From: a virus | DNA length: 20,014 nt | Reading direction: 5' to 3' (one strand) | Virus record (IMG/VR): IMGVR_UViG_3300046812_000275 | Coordinates: 1 to 20,014 of that record | Shown: piece by piece, positions 1-6,930 of the stretch | Layout of the letters: each line of letters starts with the position of its first letter | Numbering within the stretch: position 1 is the first letter of the stretch | Program-made: the position numbers and the translations under genes | The notes under the pieces: model-generated | What the model was told of the DNA's origin: nothing | Database searches by the model: none | Seen by the model: the letters and a program-made list of their open reading frames with translations, nothing else

Positions 1-2
1 GC

Positions 3-101
3 CAGCTCAAGCTGCCGGGCAAGATCATCCACGCCGGCGGGATCCCCAGGATCGTGCCGCGCGGCGGCAGCGGCAACGACGACGGCAACGACAAGCACTA
101 G
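3..101 (+). CDS. C-terminal end of an upstream phage gene (partial)
   Basis: This is an open frame running in from the left edge and stopping at the TAG at 99-101. The visible 32 residues end in a Gly/Asn/Asp-rich tail (GSGNDDGNDKH) after a short basic/hydrophobic stretch. Nothing in it identifies a family. It belongs to the same + strand operon as the next gene, because its stop codon overlaps that gene's Shine-Dalgarno (GGAGAGG, 101-107). The frame choice rests only on this arrangement and the absence of stops. Confidence 0.5.
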   Translation, partial: QLKLPGKIIHAGGIPRIVPRGGSGNDDGNDKH

Positions 102-116
102 GAGAGGATCCCGACC

Positions 117-992
117 ATGAGCGACAACAGCAACGAACCCGCCAACGACACCGAGGCCGCGATCATCGCCGGTCGCGACAGCGTCGATCTCGAGACGCGC
201 ATCACCAAGCTGGACCTGGAACATGGATCCGTGCACGTCGGGATCGACGCCGATGGCGAGATCCACGTGCTCGCCGACGTCCACAAGTTCGACGACGCCC
301 GACGCCCCGCGCCGCTGCGCCGCGCCGGCACCGCGGTGCTTGAGGAGCTCGGCAGCTTCACCGAGTACGTCAACCGGTACAAGACGGTCGACACCGTCGC
401 CTGGGCCGACGCCGGATCGTTCGGCGTCACCGCGGTGTTCAACGAGCACCCCGAGGGCCAGGATCTGGGGGACGCCGGGTTCCGCGACAACCGCGCGATC
501 TACAACTGCCCCCGGTCGCACGAGTGGCTGGAGTGGACCAGCAAGGACGGCAAGGCGATGGGCCAGGCCGCGTTCGGCGACTGGATCGAGCACCACCTGG
601 ACGACCTGGCGGCGCCCAACGCCGAACTGCCGGACTTCCCGCAGCCGACCACGCTCCTGGAGATGGCGCGCAAGCTGTCGATCAACATCGGCGGCACGTT
701 CAAGCGCGAGATCAACCCGACGACCGGTGAGGGCACGCTGATCTCCAAGCAGGAGCACGGCGCCGACAGCACCAAGATCCCGCGCGCCTTCCTGCTCAAG
801 GTCCCCGTGTTCATGAATGGGACGGCGTACTACGTCGAGGCGCGGCTGCGGTTCGCGCTCGGCGAGGGCGGCCCGTCGTTCACGTACCTGCTGCACAACC
901 GCGTGGCGATCGAGCGCGACGCCTTCGGCGAGGTGCGCGCCCAGGTCGCCAAGCAGTGCGCGATCCCCGTGCTGGCCGGCAAGGTCGGCTGA
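117..992 (+). CDS. DUF2303 family (YfdQ-like) phage protein
   Basis: The 291-residue protein matches the pattern I know for DUF2303, the YfdQ-like prophage family. It has a central F-G-V ... Y-N-C-P segment near residues 102-132 followed by W..W, then a F..(F/W)IE..L element (153-162), a LLEMAR-type helix near 181-187, and a C-terminal IP..F....PVF..G..Y.VEARLR core. The biochemical role of this family is not established. It is commonly found among phage recombination and early genes, which fits here because the exonuclease gene follows. The ATG at 117 is supported by GGAGAGG nine bases upstream. Two inverted repeats (1001-1009 with 1026-1034, and 1076-1098) lie in the 165-base gap after it, so its transcript probably ends there. 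Confidence 0.85.
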   Translation: MSDNSNEPANDTEAAIIAGRDSVDLETRITKLDLEHGSVHVGIDADGEIHVLADVHKFDDARRPAPLRRAGTAVLEELGSFTEYVNRYKTVDTVAWADAGSFGVTAVFNEHPEGQDLGDAGFRDNRAIYNCPRSHEWLEWTSKDGKAMGQAAFGDWIEHHLDDLAAPNAELPDFPQPTTLLEMARKLSINIGGTFKREINPTTGEGTLISKQEHGADSTKIPRAFLLKVPVFMNGTAYYVEARLRFALGEGGPSFTYLLHNRVAIERDAFGEVRAQVAKQCAIPVLAGKVG

Positions 993-1075
993 TCGTCCCC
1001 GGCCCGCCGAGCTAATGCGTGGCCGCGGCGGGCCGCAGTGCCTGGCACCGGCCTGGTAGTAGGTGCCCCTCAGAT

Positions 1076-1108
1076 GCCCTCGGGTGATCCCCGGGGGCGT
1101 TCGTCGTT
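1076..1108 (+). terminator. Probable intrinsic terminator after the DUF2303 gene
   Basis: A 9-bp stem (GCCCTCGGG, 1076-1084, with CCCGGGGGC, 1090-1098, one G-T wobble) has a 5-base loop and is followed by the moderately T-rich GTTCGTCGTTT. A second perfect 9-bp inverted repeat (GGCCCGCCG 1001-1009, CGGCGGGCC 1026-1034) lies just upstream. The T tract is interrupted, so termination may be partial. Confidence 0.5.
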
Positions 1109-1122
1109 TCGGCGGCGTGGGC

Positions 1123-1150
1123 TTGCGCCGTTTACCGCGGTGCTATAAAC
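1123..1150 (+). promoter_or_regulatory. Promoter/operator, copy 1 of the 21-bp GTTTAC...AAAC dyad
   Basis: The 21-bp dyad occupies 1130-1150. Its arms are GTTTA and TAAAC, with inner GC/GC symmetry, and its right half holds a -10-like TATAAA at 1144-1149. A -35-like TTGCGC lies at 1123-1128, a short 15 bp away. The exonuclease ATG starts 8 bases after the hexamer, so a transcript would begin at or next to the start codon. The same element recurs at 4698, 6904 and, inverted, 8873. Confidence 0.6.
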
Positions 1151-1157
1151 TGTCCGC

Positions 1158-2288
1158 ATGTCTGGACTCTCCCCCGCACAACTCGCCATGCGCCAGATGG
1201 GCATCACCGCCACTGACGCCGCCGCCCTGACCGGGCACCACCCGTACCGCTCGCCGGTGGACGTGTACCTCGACAAGCGCGGCGAGGCGCCGCCGTTCGA
1301 CGGCAACGAGCGCACCAAGTGGGGCCTGCTGCTCGAGGACCCGATCCGCGCCGACTACGCCGAGCGCCACGGCGCGTTCGTCGACGTGCCGGGCACGCTG
1401 CAGCATCCCGATCGCGAGTGGGCGATGGCCACCCCCGACGGCGTCGTGTACGTCGGGCGCGCCGCGCCGATCGGCGGCGCCGACCGCGGCCTGGAGATCA
1501 AGACGCACACGATCCACGAGGCGTGGAAGTACGGCGAGCCGGGCACCGACGAGGTTCCGATGTACGAGCTCCTGCAGTGCACCTGGAACATGTTTGTGGC
1601 CGGCCTGCCGCGCTGGGACATGGTGGTGTTCATCGATAACCAGCCGGCCGACTACGTGATCCCGCGCGACGAGGAGCTGGTGCAGCTCCTCTACGACGCC
1701 GCGATCCGGTTCCGCCGCGACAACCTGGACGCCGGCGTGCCGCCGTCCCCCGATGGGACGGACAGCTACGACACCTTTCTGCGCGGCCGCTACCCGTCGC
1801 ATGTCGGCGACGACCTGATCCGCATCGCCGACGACGACGCCGACGTGGCCGTGCTGCGCGAGGTGTGCGAGATGCTCGCCGAGATCACCGAGCGCGAGGA
1901 AGCCGCCAAGCAGTCGTTGAAGGCGAGGATCGGCGACAAGTCCGGCCTGGTCTGGAACGAGGGCGGCAAGGATCGAAAAATCACGTGGCGCAAGGCGCGC
2001 GACGGCCGCAAGGTCGACCACGCCGCCGCGCTGCAGGACGCGTGCGGGTTCGCGGCGCTGACCGCCGGCGGCGAGGCCGCCCTGGTGCGCGTGCAGGCGT
2101 TGGCCTTGCGCGAGGGCGCCGCCGGGCAGCACGATGCGGCCGACCTGCTCGAGCGCCTGTGGGAGACGCTGCGGCAGCTGTCGCAGGAAGATCGGTTCAT
2201 CAGGCCGCGCACCCAGCCCACGATCGGGTCGCGGCGGTTCATCAAACCCAGGACGTGGAAGGCCGCCAAGGCCAAGGACGAGGAATAG
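1158..2288 (+). CDS. YqaJ/lambda-type viral recombinase exonuclease
   Basis: This is predicted to be the 5'-3' exonuclease that resects double-stranded ends for single-strand annealing recombination. The N-terminal part matches the YqaJ-like nuclease fold. It has an ITATDAAALTG opening (16-26; the usual form is GGSDA..ILG), then PVDVYLDK, then E60 in GLLLED. The catalytic set follows: D94 in ATPDGVV, and E113-x-K115 in LEIKT. A glutamine helix (LLQCTW, Q140) sits where the family's Y..Q.Q motif is expected. Residues after about 190 form a helical, charged C-terminal region of unknown role. The ATG at 1158 lies 7 bases after the 21-bp dyad and has no Shine-Dalgarno. The gene lies 4 bp upstream of its likely annealing or accessory partner. 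Confidence 0.88.
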   Translation: MSGLSPAQLAMRQMGITATDAAALTGHHPYRSPVDVYLDKRGEAPPFDGNERTKWGLLLEDPIRADYAERHGAFVDVPGTLQHPDREWAMATPDGVVYVGRAAPIGGADRGLEIKTHTIHEAWKYGEPGTDEVPMYELLQCTWNMFVAGLPRWDMVVFIDNQPADYVIPRDEELVQLLYDAAIRFRRDNLDAGVPPSPDGTDSYDTFLRGRYPSHVGDDLIRIADDDADVAVLREVCEMLAEITEREEAAKQSLKARIGDKSGLVWNEGGKDRKITWRKARDGRKVDHAAALQDACGFAALTAGGEAALVRVQALALREGAAGQHDAADLLERLWETLRQLSQEDRFIRPRTQPTIGSRRFIKPRTWKAAKAKDEE

Positions 2289-2292
2289 GACG

Positions 2293-3441
2293 ATGGCAAC
2301 CAACGACGACGACAGCATGCCCGACCCCAGCGCCGGCGCGATCGAGCGCCGCGACTTCGGCGGATCGCAGATCCAGCGCGACAGCATCGCCACCCAGGCC
2401 CTGGTCGCGCAGGCGCGCGCGGCCGTCGAGGCCCGGTACACGATGGCGATGCACCGGCCGCGCAACCTCGACACCGTGCGCGTGAAGCTCATGAAGGAGT
2501 GCCGGCGCCCCGGGTTCGCCGCGGTGGCGCGCTACCACAAGCCCGTGGGCGATGGCGTCGAGGGCCCGTCCATCCGGTTCGCCGAGGCCGCGGCGCGGTG
2601 CATGGGCAACATCTACACCGAGGAGTACGTGGTGTACGAGGACGAGGATCGGATCGTGATGCGCGTGTCGGCGACCGATCTCGAGGCCAACCTGACGTTC
2701 CCCAAGGACGTGCGCATCAGCAAGACGATCGAGCGCCGCCAGGCGAAGAAAGGCGATCGCGTCGTCGGCCAGCGCACCAACAGCCGCGGGCAGACCGTGT
2801 ACCTGATCGCCACCCAGAGCGAGGACGACCTGGCCAACAAGGTCGGCGCGCTCTGCTCGAAGGCCCTGCGCGTGTGCCTGCTGCGGTGCATCCCCGGCGA
2901 TCTGGTGGACGAGGGGCAGGCGCTGTGCGTGTCGATCGCGCGCGACGAGGCGGCCAAGGATCCCAACGCCGCGCGCAAGGGCGTGTGCGACGCCTTCGCC
3001 GAACAGGGCGTGATGCCCGACCAGCTCGCGCGCTGGCTGGGCCACGAGCTCGAGACGACGTCCCCCGCGGAGATCGTCGAGCTGCGCAAGGCGTTCGCGG
3101 CGCTGCGCGACGGCGAGGCGTCGTGGTCGGGGATCCTCGAGCACCGCCTGCAGGTGCTGGCCGACCGCAAGCCGCAGCCCGCCGGGCCGCCGCCGGGCGT
3201 CCCTAGCACGCCGGGCCCGGCTGCTGTGTCCCCCGAAAGTCCCCGCGCGACCCCCGCCGCGGAGACATCGCAGGGACAGACGCCGGCGCCGGCCGTGGTA
3301 GCGCCGCAGCCGGCCCAGGACGCCGCGCCGGCGCGCGCCGCAGGCAAGGGCACCGCCGCCGCCAAGGACGCCCTGCGCAAGACATCGCCTCAGGACGAGT
3401 TGCCGGCGTGGGCCGGCGGGGTTGACCCGGATGCGAAGTAG
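2293..3441 (+). CDS. Probable phage recombination protein paired with the exonuclease
   Basis: The 382-residue protein resembles a widespread phage family recognised by a GPSIR(F/L)AEA box (here 91-99) and a later ALR.C.L..IPGD(L/I)VDE box (191-207). I know no proven activity for this family. Its position 4 bp behind a YqaJ exonuclease makes a single-strand annealing or recombination-mediator role likely, but this is inference. A folded core spans about 25-300. The last 80 residues are Pro/Ala-rich and end in acidic/basic low complexity, like the disordered tails of ssDNA-handling proteins. ATG 2293 is chosen because GAGGAA at 2280-2285 gives a good Shine-Dalgarno; an in-frame ATG at 2134 lies inside the exonuclease gene. 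A strong terminator follows. Confidence 0.7.
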   Translation: MATNDDDSMPDPSAGAIERRDFGGSQIQRDSIATQALVAQARAAVEARYTMAMHRPRNLDTVRVKLMKECRRPGFAAVARYHKPVGDGVEGPSIRFAEAAARCMGNIYTEEYVVYEDEDRIVMRVSATDLEANLTFPKDVRISKTIERRQAKKGDRVVGQRTNSRGQTVYLIATQSEDDLANKVGALCSKALRVCLLRCIPGDLVDEGQALCVSIARDEAAKDPNAARKGVCDAFAEQGVMPDQLARWLGHELETTSPAEIVELRKAFAALRDGEASWSGILEHRLQVLADRKPQPAGPPPGVPSTPGPAAVSPESPRATPAAETSQGQTPAPAVVAPQPAQDAAPARAAGKGTAAAKDALRKTSPQDELPAWAGGVDPDAK

Positions 3442-3485
3442 GGGCACCATCTGGACTTCGGCACCTGACTGTCGTCGTCGGGTTC

Positions 3486-3524
3486 GGGCCGTCCGGGATG
3501 CGTCCCCCGGGCGGCCCATTCTTT
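3486..3524 (+). terminator. Strong intrinsic terminator closing the recombination operon
   Basis: A 12-bp stem (GGGCCGTCCGGG, 3486-3497, with CCCGGGCGGCCC, 3506-3517, one G-T wobble) carries an 8-base loop and is followed by ATTCTTTT. This is the clearest intrinsic terminator in the window. It sits only ten bases before the next start codon with no promoter in between, so genes downstream need read-through, antitermination or a promoter inside the stem region. Confidence 0.75.
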
Positions 3525-3534
3525 TGGTGCCGCG

Positions 3535-3822
3535 GTGAAGCGCCTGCTGTCGGTGGTCGGGCACGGCCCGGACGGGCAGCCGGTGTACGGCGGTGCCTTC
3601 CGGTTCTGCGAGACACACGGCATGCCGCTCGAGGATCTCCTAGCGATCCTGCGCGAGCGGCGCGCCGCGATCGACGCCTTCGGTTACCTGGCCGATGCGA
3701 TCGCGGCTGGCATGAAGCCCGACAAGGTCGCGCGTCGGCTTGAGGCGGCGCTGCGGGACAGCGGCTGCGATCCCGCGGTGGCCGACGCCGTCGCCGCCAA
3801 GATCGCGAGGGGGCCAGCGTGA
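3535..3822 (+). CDS. Small protein of unknown function
   Basis: The 95-residue protein starts at GTG 3535, right after the terminator, with no clear Shine-Dalgarno. It opens with MKRLLSVVGHGPDGQPVYG and then has a C-x-T-H pair (CETHGMPLED, near 28-37). Two or three helices follow, containing LADAIAAGMKPDKVARRLEAAL and a short Asp/Ala helix. I do not recognise a family. Its GTGA overlap with the DUF2786 gene implies translational coupling. Possibly a small regulatory or DNA-associated protein, but nothing shows this directly. Confidence 0.65.
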   Translation: MKRLLSVVGHGPDGQPVYGGAFRFCETHGMPLEDLLAILRERRAAIDAFGYLADAIAAGMKPDKVARRLEAALRDSGCDPAVADAVAAKIARGPA

Positions 3823-4676
3823 CCGACGACCGCGAGCGCATCCTGGCCAAGATCAGGAAGCTGCAGGCGCTGGCCCGCTCGAGCAACGAGCACGAGGCCG
3901 CCACCGCCGCGGCGCGCGCCGCCGAGCTCTTGGCCGAGCACCAACTGACCGAGGCCGAGCTGGGCGAACCCAGCGCCGTCGTCGACGAGGGCATCAGCGA
4001 CACGCGCGGCGGCAAGGCGCCAGACTGGGAGGGCCAGCTGATCAAGGGCATCGCCGCCGGCACCGGCGCGCGGATCTACTTCGAGCGGCGGCGCCGCGGC
4101 GGCCCCTGGGTCGGGGCGTGGAAGGCGATCGGAACGCCGGATCAGATCGCGACGGCCAGGTACCTGCTGCAGGCGCTGCGCCGCGAGATCGAGCGCCTCG
4201 CCGACGCCGCGTACACCGAGGCGTTCCCGGTGCGGCACTGCTCGGCGATCCTCGGCGGGGTCGTCGTCCCCTGCGCGTACCTGGCGAGCTCGCCGCTGCG
4301 CTGTCACCGCTGCGCGCGGCCGCGCCAGGTGCGCAGCGAGGCGCGGGGGTGGAAGGCCCAGTGGCGCCTCGGCTGCGCGGTGCGCGTCGCGCTGCGGCTG
4401 ACCCGGGCGCGCCTCGAGACGATCGCGCGCGCGCGGGCCGCGGCGGCACCGAGCTCGCCGGCGGCGGGTGCGCTGGTGCGGGTCGACGGGATCGCGCAGG
4501 CGATCGCGCAGCACATCAAGCAGGGCGAGTACAAGTTCACCGAGGCGCCGCCGCCTGAGATCGATCGGACGAACGTCGATGCGCTCGTCCTGGGCGCGCG
4601 CGCCGGCGAGCAGATCCCGCTGGGTGGTGGCGTCGGACTTCCTGCCCCCTCGCTGCAGCTGAAAAAGGGCACCTGA
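3819..4676 (+). CDS. DUF2786 domain protein
   Basis: Residues 1-48 are a clear DUF2786 domain: ILAKIRKLQALA, then SSNEHEAATAAARAAELLAEH, then Q-L-T/E. Such phage and bacterial proteins usually continue into a DUF7168-like region; here WKAQWRLGCAVRVALRL (about 180-196) looks like the usual W+..F..G....+.A.RL element. Between the two parts lies a segment with scattered cysteines (CSAILGG, VPCAYL, LRCHRCARP, about 142-170) that I do not recall from typical members and that could bind zinc. The function of the family is unknown. GTG 3819 overlaps the previous stop (GTGA). The gene ends 47 bp before the HTH regulator start, leaving only the operator region between. Confidence 0.75.
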   Translation: MTDDRERILAKIRKLQALARSSNEHEAATAAARAAELLAEHQLTEAELGEPSAVVDEGISDTRGGKAPDWEGQLIKGIAAGTGARIYFERRRRGGPWVGAWKAIGTPDQIATARYLLQALRREIERLADAAYTEAFPVRHCSAILGGVVVPCAYLASSPLRCHRCARPRQVRSEARGWKAQWRLGCAVRVALRLTRARLETIARARAAAAPSSPAAGALVRVDGIAQAIAQHIKQGEYKFTEAPPPEIDRTNVDALVLGARAGEQIPLGGGVGLPAPSLQLKKGT

Positions 4677-4681
4677 ATCCC

Positions 4682-4718
4682 ACCGGTTTGCCTACCGGTT
4701 TACTTCACGGGTATAAAC
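4682..4718 (+). promoter_or_regulatory. Promoter/operator of the HTH gene, copy 2 of the 21-bp dyad with extra half-sites
   Basis: The 21-bp dyad is at 4698-4718, with outer arms GTTTA and TAAAC and a divergent centre. It carries TATAAA at 4712-4717, and TTGCCT at 4688-4693 lies 18 bp upstream. An extra ACCGGTTT is repeated 12 bp apart (4682-4689 and 4694-4701), so the site looks like a tandem operator. The HTH gene's ATG begins 6 bases after the hexamer. Autoregulation by that protein is a reasonable inference. Confidence 0.6.
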
Positions 4719-4723
4719 CAACA

Positions 4724-5002
4724 ATGAAAGCGCAAGCGCTGACCGATGCAACCGGCCCTGGTGGTCGACCGCGTCGCACCAAGCCCAAGCCGTCGGCGTT
4801 CGCCGCGTGGTTGAAGGCATCCAAGCTCACCCCCGGCAAGGCCGCCGAGCTGCTCGGGGTCGCCGTGTCCTCGGTGTACAACCTGCGCAACGCCTATTTC
4901 GCTCCCGGGCTGGATCTGGCAGTGAAGATCGCCGAGGTGAGCGGGGGCGCGGTGCCGGCCGACAGCTGGCCGACGCCGCGGCGACGACCGCGCGCACGCT
5001 GA
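4724..5002 (+). CDS. Cro/YdaS-like HTH transcriptional regulator
   Basis: The 92-residue protein has a helix-turn-helix at about residues 36-57 (LTPGKAAELLGVAVSSVYN). It is followed by the LDLAVKIAEVSGGAVPADSW pattern seen in small phage Cro/YdaS-type repressors. The N-terminus is basic and low in structure, and the C-terminal tail is Arg/Pro rich. ATG 4724 is preferred over an in-frame ATG at 4688, because the longer form would run through the promoter/operator and has no Shine-Dalgarno either. It probably acts as a dimeric DNA-binding regulator of early transcription. Its own upstream region carries the dyad, making it the best candidate to bind all copies. No partner repressor on the opposite strand is visible in the window. 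Confidence 0.8.
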   Translation: MKAQALTDATGPGGRPRRTKPKPSAFAAWLKASKLTPGKAAELLGVAVSSVYNLRNAYFAPGLDLAVKIAEVSGGAVPADSWPTPRRRPRAR

Positions 5003-5036
5003 AACAGCGGGAACACGACGACGACAAGGAACATCG

Positions 5037-5087
5037 GTGACGTCACGTGACGTTCCCGACCGACGACGGGGGACGCGTGTCACGTAA
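5037..5087 (+). CDS. Possible 16-residue leader peptide before the replication gene
   Basis: GTG 5037 has a well-placed Shine-Dalgarno (AAGGA, 5026-5030). It opens a 16-codon frame (MTSRDVPDRRRGTRVT) ending at TAA 5085-5087, overlapping the likely start of the replication initiator (GTG 5077) by 11 bases. This would allow translational coupling. The palindrome at 5040-5053 is read in it as TSRDV. It may simply be chance translation of a DNA site. Confidence 0.3.
   Translation: MTSRDVPDRRRGTRVT
5040..5053. repeat. Palindrome ACGTCACGTGACGT, copy A, before the replication gene
   Basis: This is a perfect 14-bp palindrome centred on CACGTG. It is flanked on the right by TCCC, as in the copy at 5465, and on the left by GTG. 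It lies in the gap between the HTH and replication genes, where an operator or an origin repeat would be expected. Related copies lie at 5465-5488 and 13958-14008. Confidence 0.7.
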
Positions 5088-6108
5088 CTGGTTCAAAAAA
5101 GACGCGAATTTTCAGCAGAACCCAAAGGTGATGGAGGCCGGGTTCTGGGGCGCCGTCGTGTACGACGCCCTTTTGGCCATCAACCGGCAGCACCAGTGCG
5201 ACGGCCACATCAAGCCCAGCCTGTGCAGACCGGAGTACGTCGCGCGCTACCTGCACCTCGATGCCGCAGATGGCCTGAGTCTTGCGCCGGTGGAATTGGC
5301 GCGAAATGGGCTAGTTCGCGCGGCCAAGGCAAAGCTGATCTCCATGTCTGTGATCGGCGTGCAGCTCACCGGATGGACACGGGAATGGCGCGATGCCTTG
5401 TCGACCGAGCGCACCAGGAAATGGCGCGCAAAACAGGACGGAAATGAGGCCGGAAACGACGAGCCGGGAACGTCACGTGACGTTCCCGAACGCGGGAACG
5501 GTAAGAGTAGAGTAGAGGAGAGTAGATCTCAGATACCAGAGACAGAAGGGTCTGCCAGCGGCAGCCCCGCGCCTTTGCCCACCCGGGGACCGTTCACGGA
5601 AGCGACCCGCGCAGCGGTCGAGGCCATCAGGAAGGCGTCCGGCCTGCCCACAGCCGACCAGCTGGCCGCTGGAGCGCCCGGCAAGGCCGGTAATCCGGAA
5701 TCCGCGGGGAAGCGTCGGCGCGGCAAGCTCAGCGCTCCTACGGAAGCCCTGGCGCTCGCCGTGCTGCTGGTCGGGTACGTGGTCGACAACCAGCCCGACG
5801 GCCGGCTGGCGCAGCAGAGCGACGCCAAGCGCGCCGAGCTCGCCGAGCGCTGGGCCGACTCGATCCGCCTGCTGCACCAGCAGGACGGGCTGACCTACGC
5901 GGCGATCGAGGCGATGATCCACTGGGCCCAGAAACACGAGTTCTGGAGCGGCGTGATCCTTTCGGGCGCCAACCTGCGCGACAAGTGGGACACCATGGCG
6001 GCGCAGCGCGGCCGCGGCGCCAAGCCGACGGCACAGGGCGGCGCTGCGACCGGGCCGGCGACGCCCATCGACCACGAGCAACACCCAGACGGCGAGGTGA
6101 CCCTGTGA
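5077..6108 (+). CDS. Phage replication initiator / replisome organiser (DnaD-like)
   Basis: The 343-residue protein has the two-part form of phage replisome organisers. An N-terminal winged-helix-like region opens with SRNWFKKDANFQQNPKVME (2-20). A low-complexity linker (about 115-220) contains GTSRDVPERGNGKSRVEESR. The C-terminal domain carries W..SI.LL...DG (259-271), I..MI.WA....FW (277-290) and ILS...LR.KWD (294-305), typical of DnaD-like replication proteins that bind origin DNA and recruit the helicase loader. I prefer GTG 5077, preceded by GGGGGA, because families of this kind begin near the SRNW motif; GTG 5047 would add ten residues. The first 480 bases are visibly less GC-rich than the rest. 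It overlaps the loader gene by GTGA. Confidence 0.82.
   Translation: MSRNWFKKDANFQQNPKVMEAGFWGAVVYDALLAINRQHQCDGHIKPSLCRPEYVARYLHLDAADGLSLAPVELARNGLVRAAKAKLISMSVIGVQLTGWTREWRDALSTERTRKWRAKQDGNEAGNDEPGTSRDVPERGNGKSRVEESRSQIPETEGSASGSPAPLPTRGPFTEATRAAVEAIRKASGLPTADQLAAGAPGKAGNPESAGKRRRGKLSAPTEALALAVLLVGYVVDNQPDGRLAQQSDAKRAELAERWADSIRLLHQQDGLTYAAIEAMIHWAQKHEFWSGVILSGANLRDKWDTMAAQRGRGAKPTAQGGAATGPATPIDHEQHPDGEVTL
5465..5488. repeat. 24-bp perfect palindrome, copy B, inside the replication gene linker
   Basis: A perfect 24-bp palindrome centred on CACGTG at 5474-5479; arms run CGGGAACGT from the left edge. It lies in the linker-coding part of the initiator gene and is translated as GTSRDVP. Initiator genes of many phages carry their own origin sites internally, so this is a candidate origin element. 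Confidence 0.8.
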
Positions 6109-6902
6109 GCAACCCTGTGGACGACGATGACATGTTCGCGATGCGCGACGAGGACGACGACGGGCCGGGCGCGCTCCCGGGGCCGCGCACCGGCGAGGTG
6201 ACGGCGGGCGCCGCCGCCGCCGAATTCATGGCCGCGCTGACCCGGCACCTCCCGCACCCGGACGACGCCGCGGGGTGGGCCGCGCGCGAGGCCGCCGATC
6301 GCGACAAGCTCGCCGCCGAGGCGCGCCACCGCGCCGCCGCCGAGCTCGAGCGGCGCGCCCGGTACCTGCGCACGTCCGGGATCGACTGGCCGGCACGCCT
6401 GGTCGACGACGCGCTGGCCGCCGACCCGCAGCGGCCGCTGATGCTGCGGGTGGCGCAGTTCGGCGCGCCGCCGCGCGCGCCCGGCAGCCGCAACGTGCTG
6501 GTGCTCGAGGGCGGCGTGGGGGCCGGGAAGTCGACGGCCGGGACCTGGTGGGCGATGCGGTTCGGCGGCAGCTCGCCGCTGTACATCCGGTCGGCCACCT
6601 TCGAGGGCGAGGGCCGGTACGACAAGGCGATGCGCGCGCGCCTGCGCGATGCCAGCAGCATCGTGCTGGACGATCTGGGCGCCGAGTTCAAGGACGGCCG
6701 CGGTAACCTGGTGGCGGCGCTCGACGAGCTGATCGATATGGTGTACTCGCAGCGGCTGCCGGCGGTGATCACCACCAACCTGACCGGCGAGGCGTTCAAG
6801 GCCAGGTATGGCGCCGAGGGCGAGCGGATGCGATCGCGGCTGCGCGGCTGCGCGCGCTGGGCGTCGGTGTCGAGCAGCGATCTCCGCACGGGCTTGACGT
6901 AG
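6105..6902 (+). CDS. DnaC-like AAA+ replicative helicase loader
   Basis: The 265-residue protein carries a P-loop at 136-144 (GGVGAGKST), a Walker B at 186-192 (IVLDDLG) followed by A-E, and a sensor-I-like TTN at 223-225. An RMRSRLRG arginine segment (241-248) follows where DnaC/DnaI loaders carry their R-S-R motif. The first 100 residues are acidic, then helical and charged, probably contacting the helicase or the initiator. It should load the host or phage DnaB-type helicase at the origin defined by the preceding initiator, to which it is coupled by GTGA (start GTG 6105). The promoter for the next operon overlaps its last codons (TTGACG, 6894-6899). Confidence 0.88.
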   Translation: MSNPVDDDDMFAMRDEDDDGPGALPGPRTGEVTAGAAAAEFMAALTRHLPHPDDAAGWAAREAADRDKLAAEARHRAAAELERRARYLRTSGIDWPARLVDDALAADPQRPLMLRVAQFGAPPRAPGSRNVLVLEGGVGAGKSTAGTWWAMRFGGSSPLYIRSATFEGEGRYDKAMRARLRDASSIVLDDLGAEFKDGRGNLVAALDELIDMVYSQRLPAVITTNLTGEAFKARYGAEGERMRSRLRGCARWASVSSSDLRTGLT

Positions 6903-6924
6903 CGTTTACCGCGCTGCTATAAAC
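6894..6924 (+). promoter_or_regulatory. Promoter/operator, copy 3 of the 21-bp dyad
   Basis: This is the best promoter of the set: TTGACG (6894-6899), an 18-bp spacer, then TATAAA (6918-6923), with the 21-bp dyad at 6904-6924. It differs from copy 1 at only one base (position 11 of the dyad). The ATG of the next gene is 7 bases after the -10, without a Shine-Dalgarno, so the message should be leaderless. Confidence 0.7.
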
Positions 6925-6930
6925 CAGAGC

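Noticed and set aside
1143-2492. A 449-codon - strand frame opposite the exonuclease
   Set aside because: It lies opposite a recognisable YqaJ-type nuclease and has low-complexity composition. No start context supports it.
2242-3618. A 458-codon open frame on the - strand opposite the recombination protein
   Set aside because: It mirrors a + strand gene with good start, motifs and terminator. Long antisense frames are expected at this GC content, and its translation is repetitive Arg/Ala/Gly/Leu.
4724-5002. Calling the HTH protein a CI-type lysogeny repressor
   Set aside because: It is short, lacks a C-terminal dimerisation or peptidase domain, and there is no divergent partner or integrase in the window. 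A Cro/YdaS-like regulator is the safer reading.
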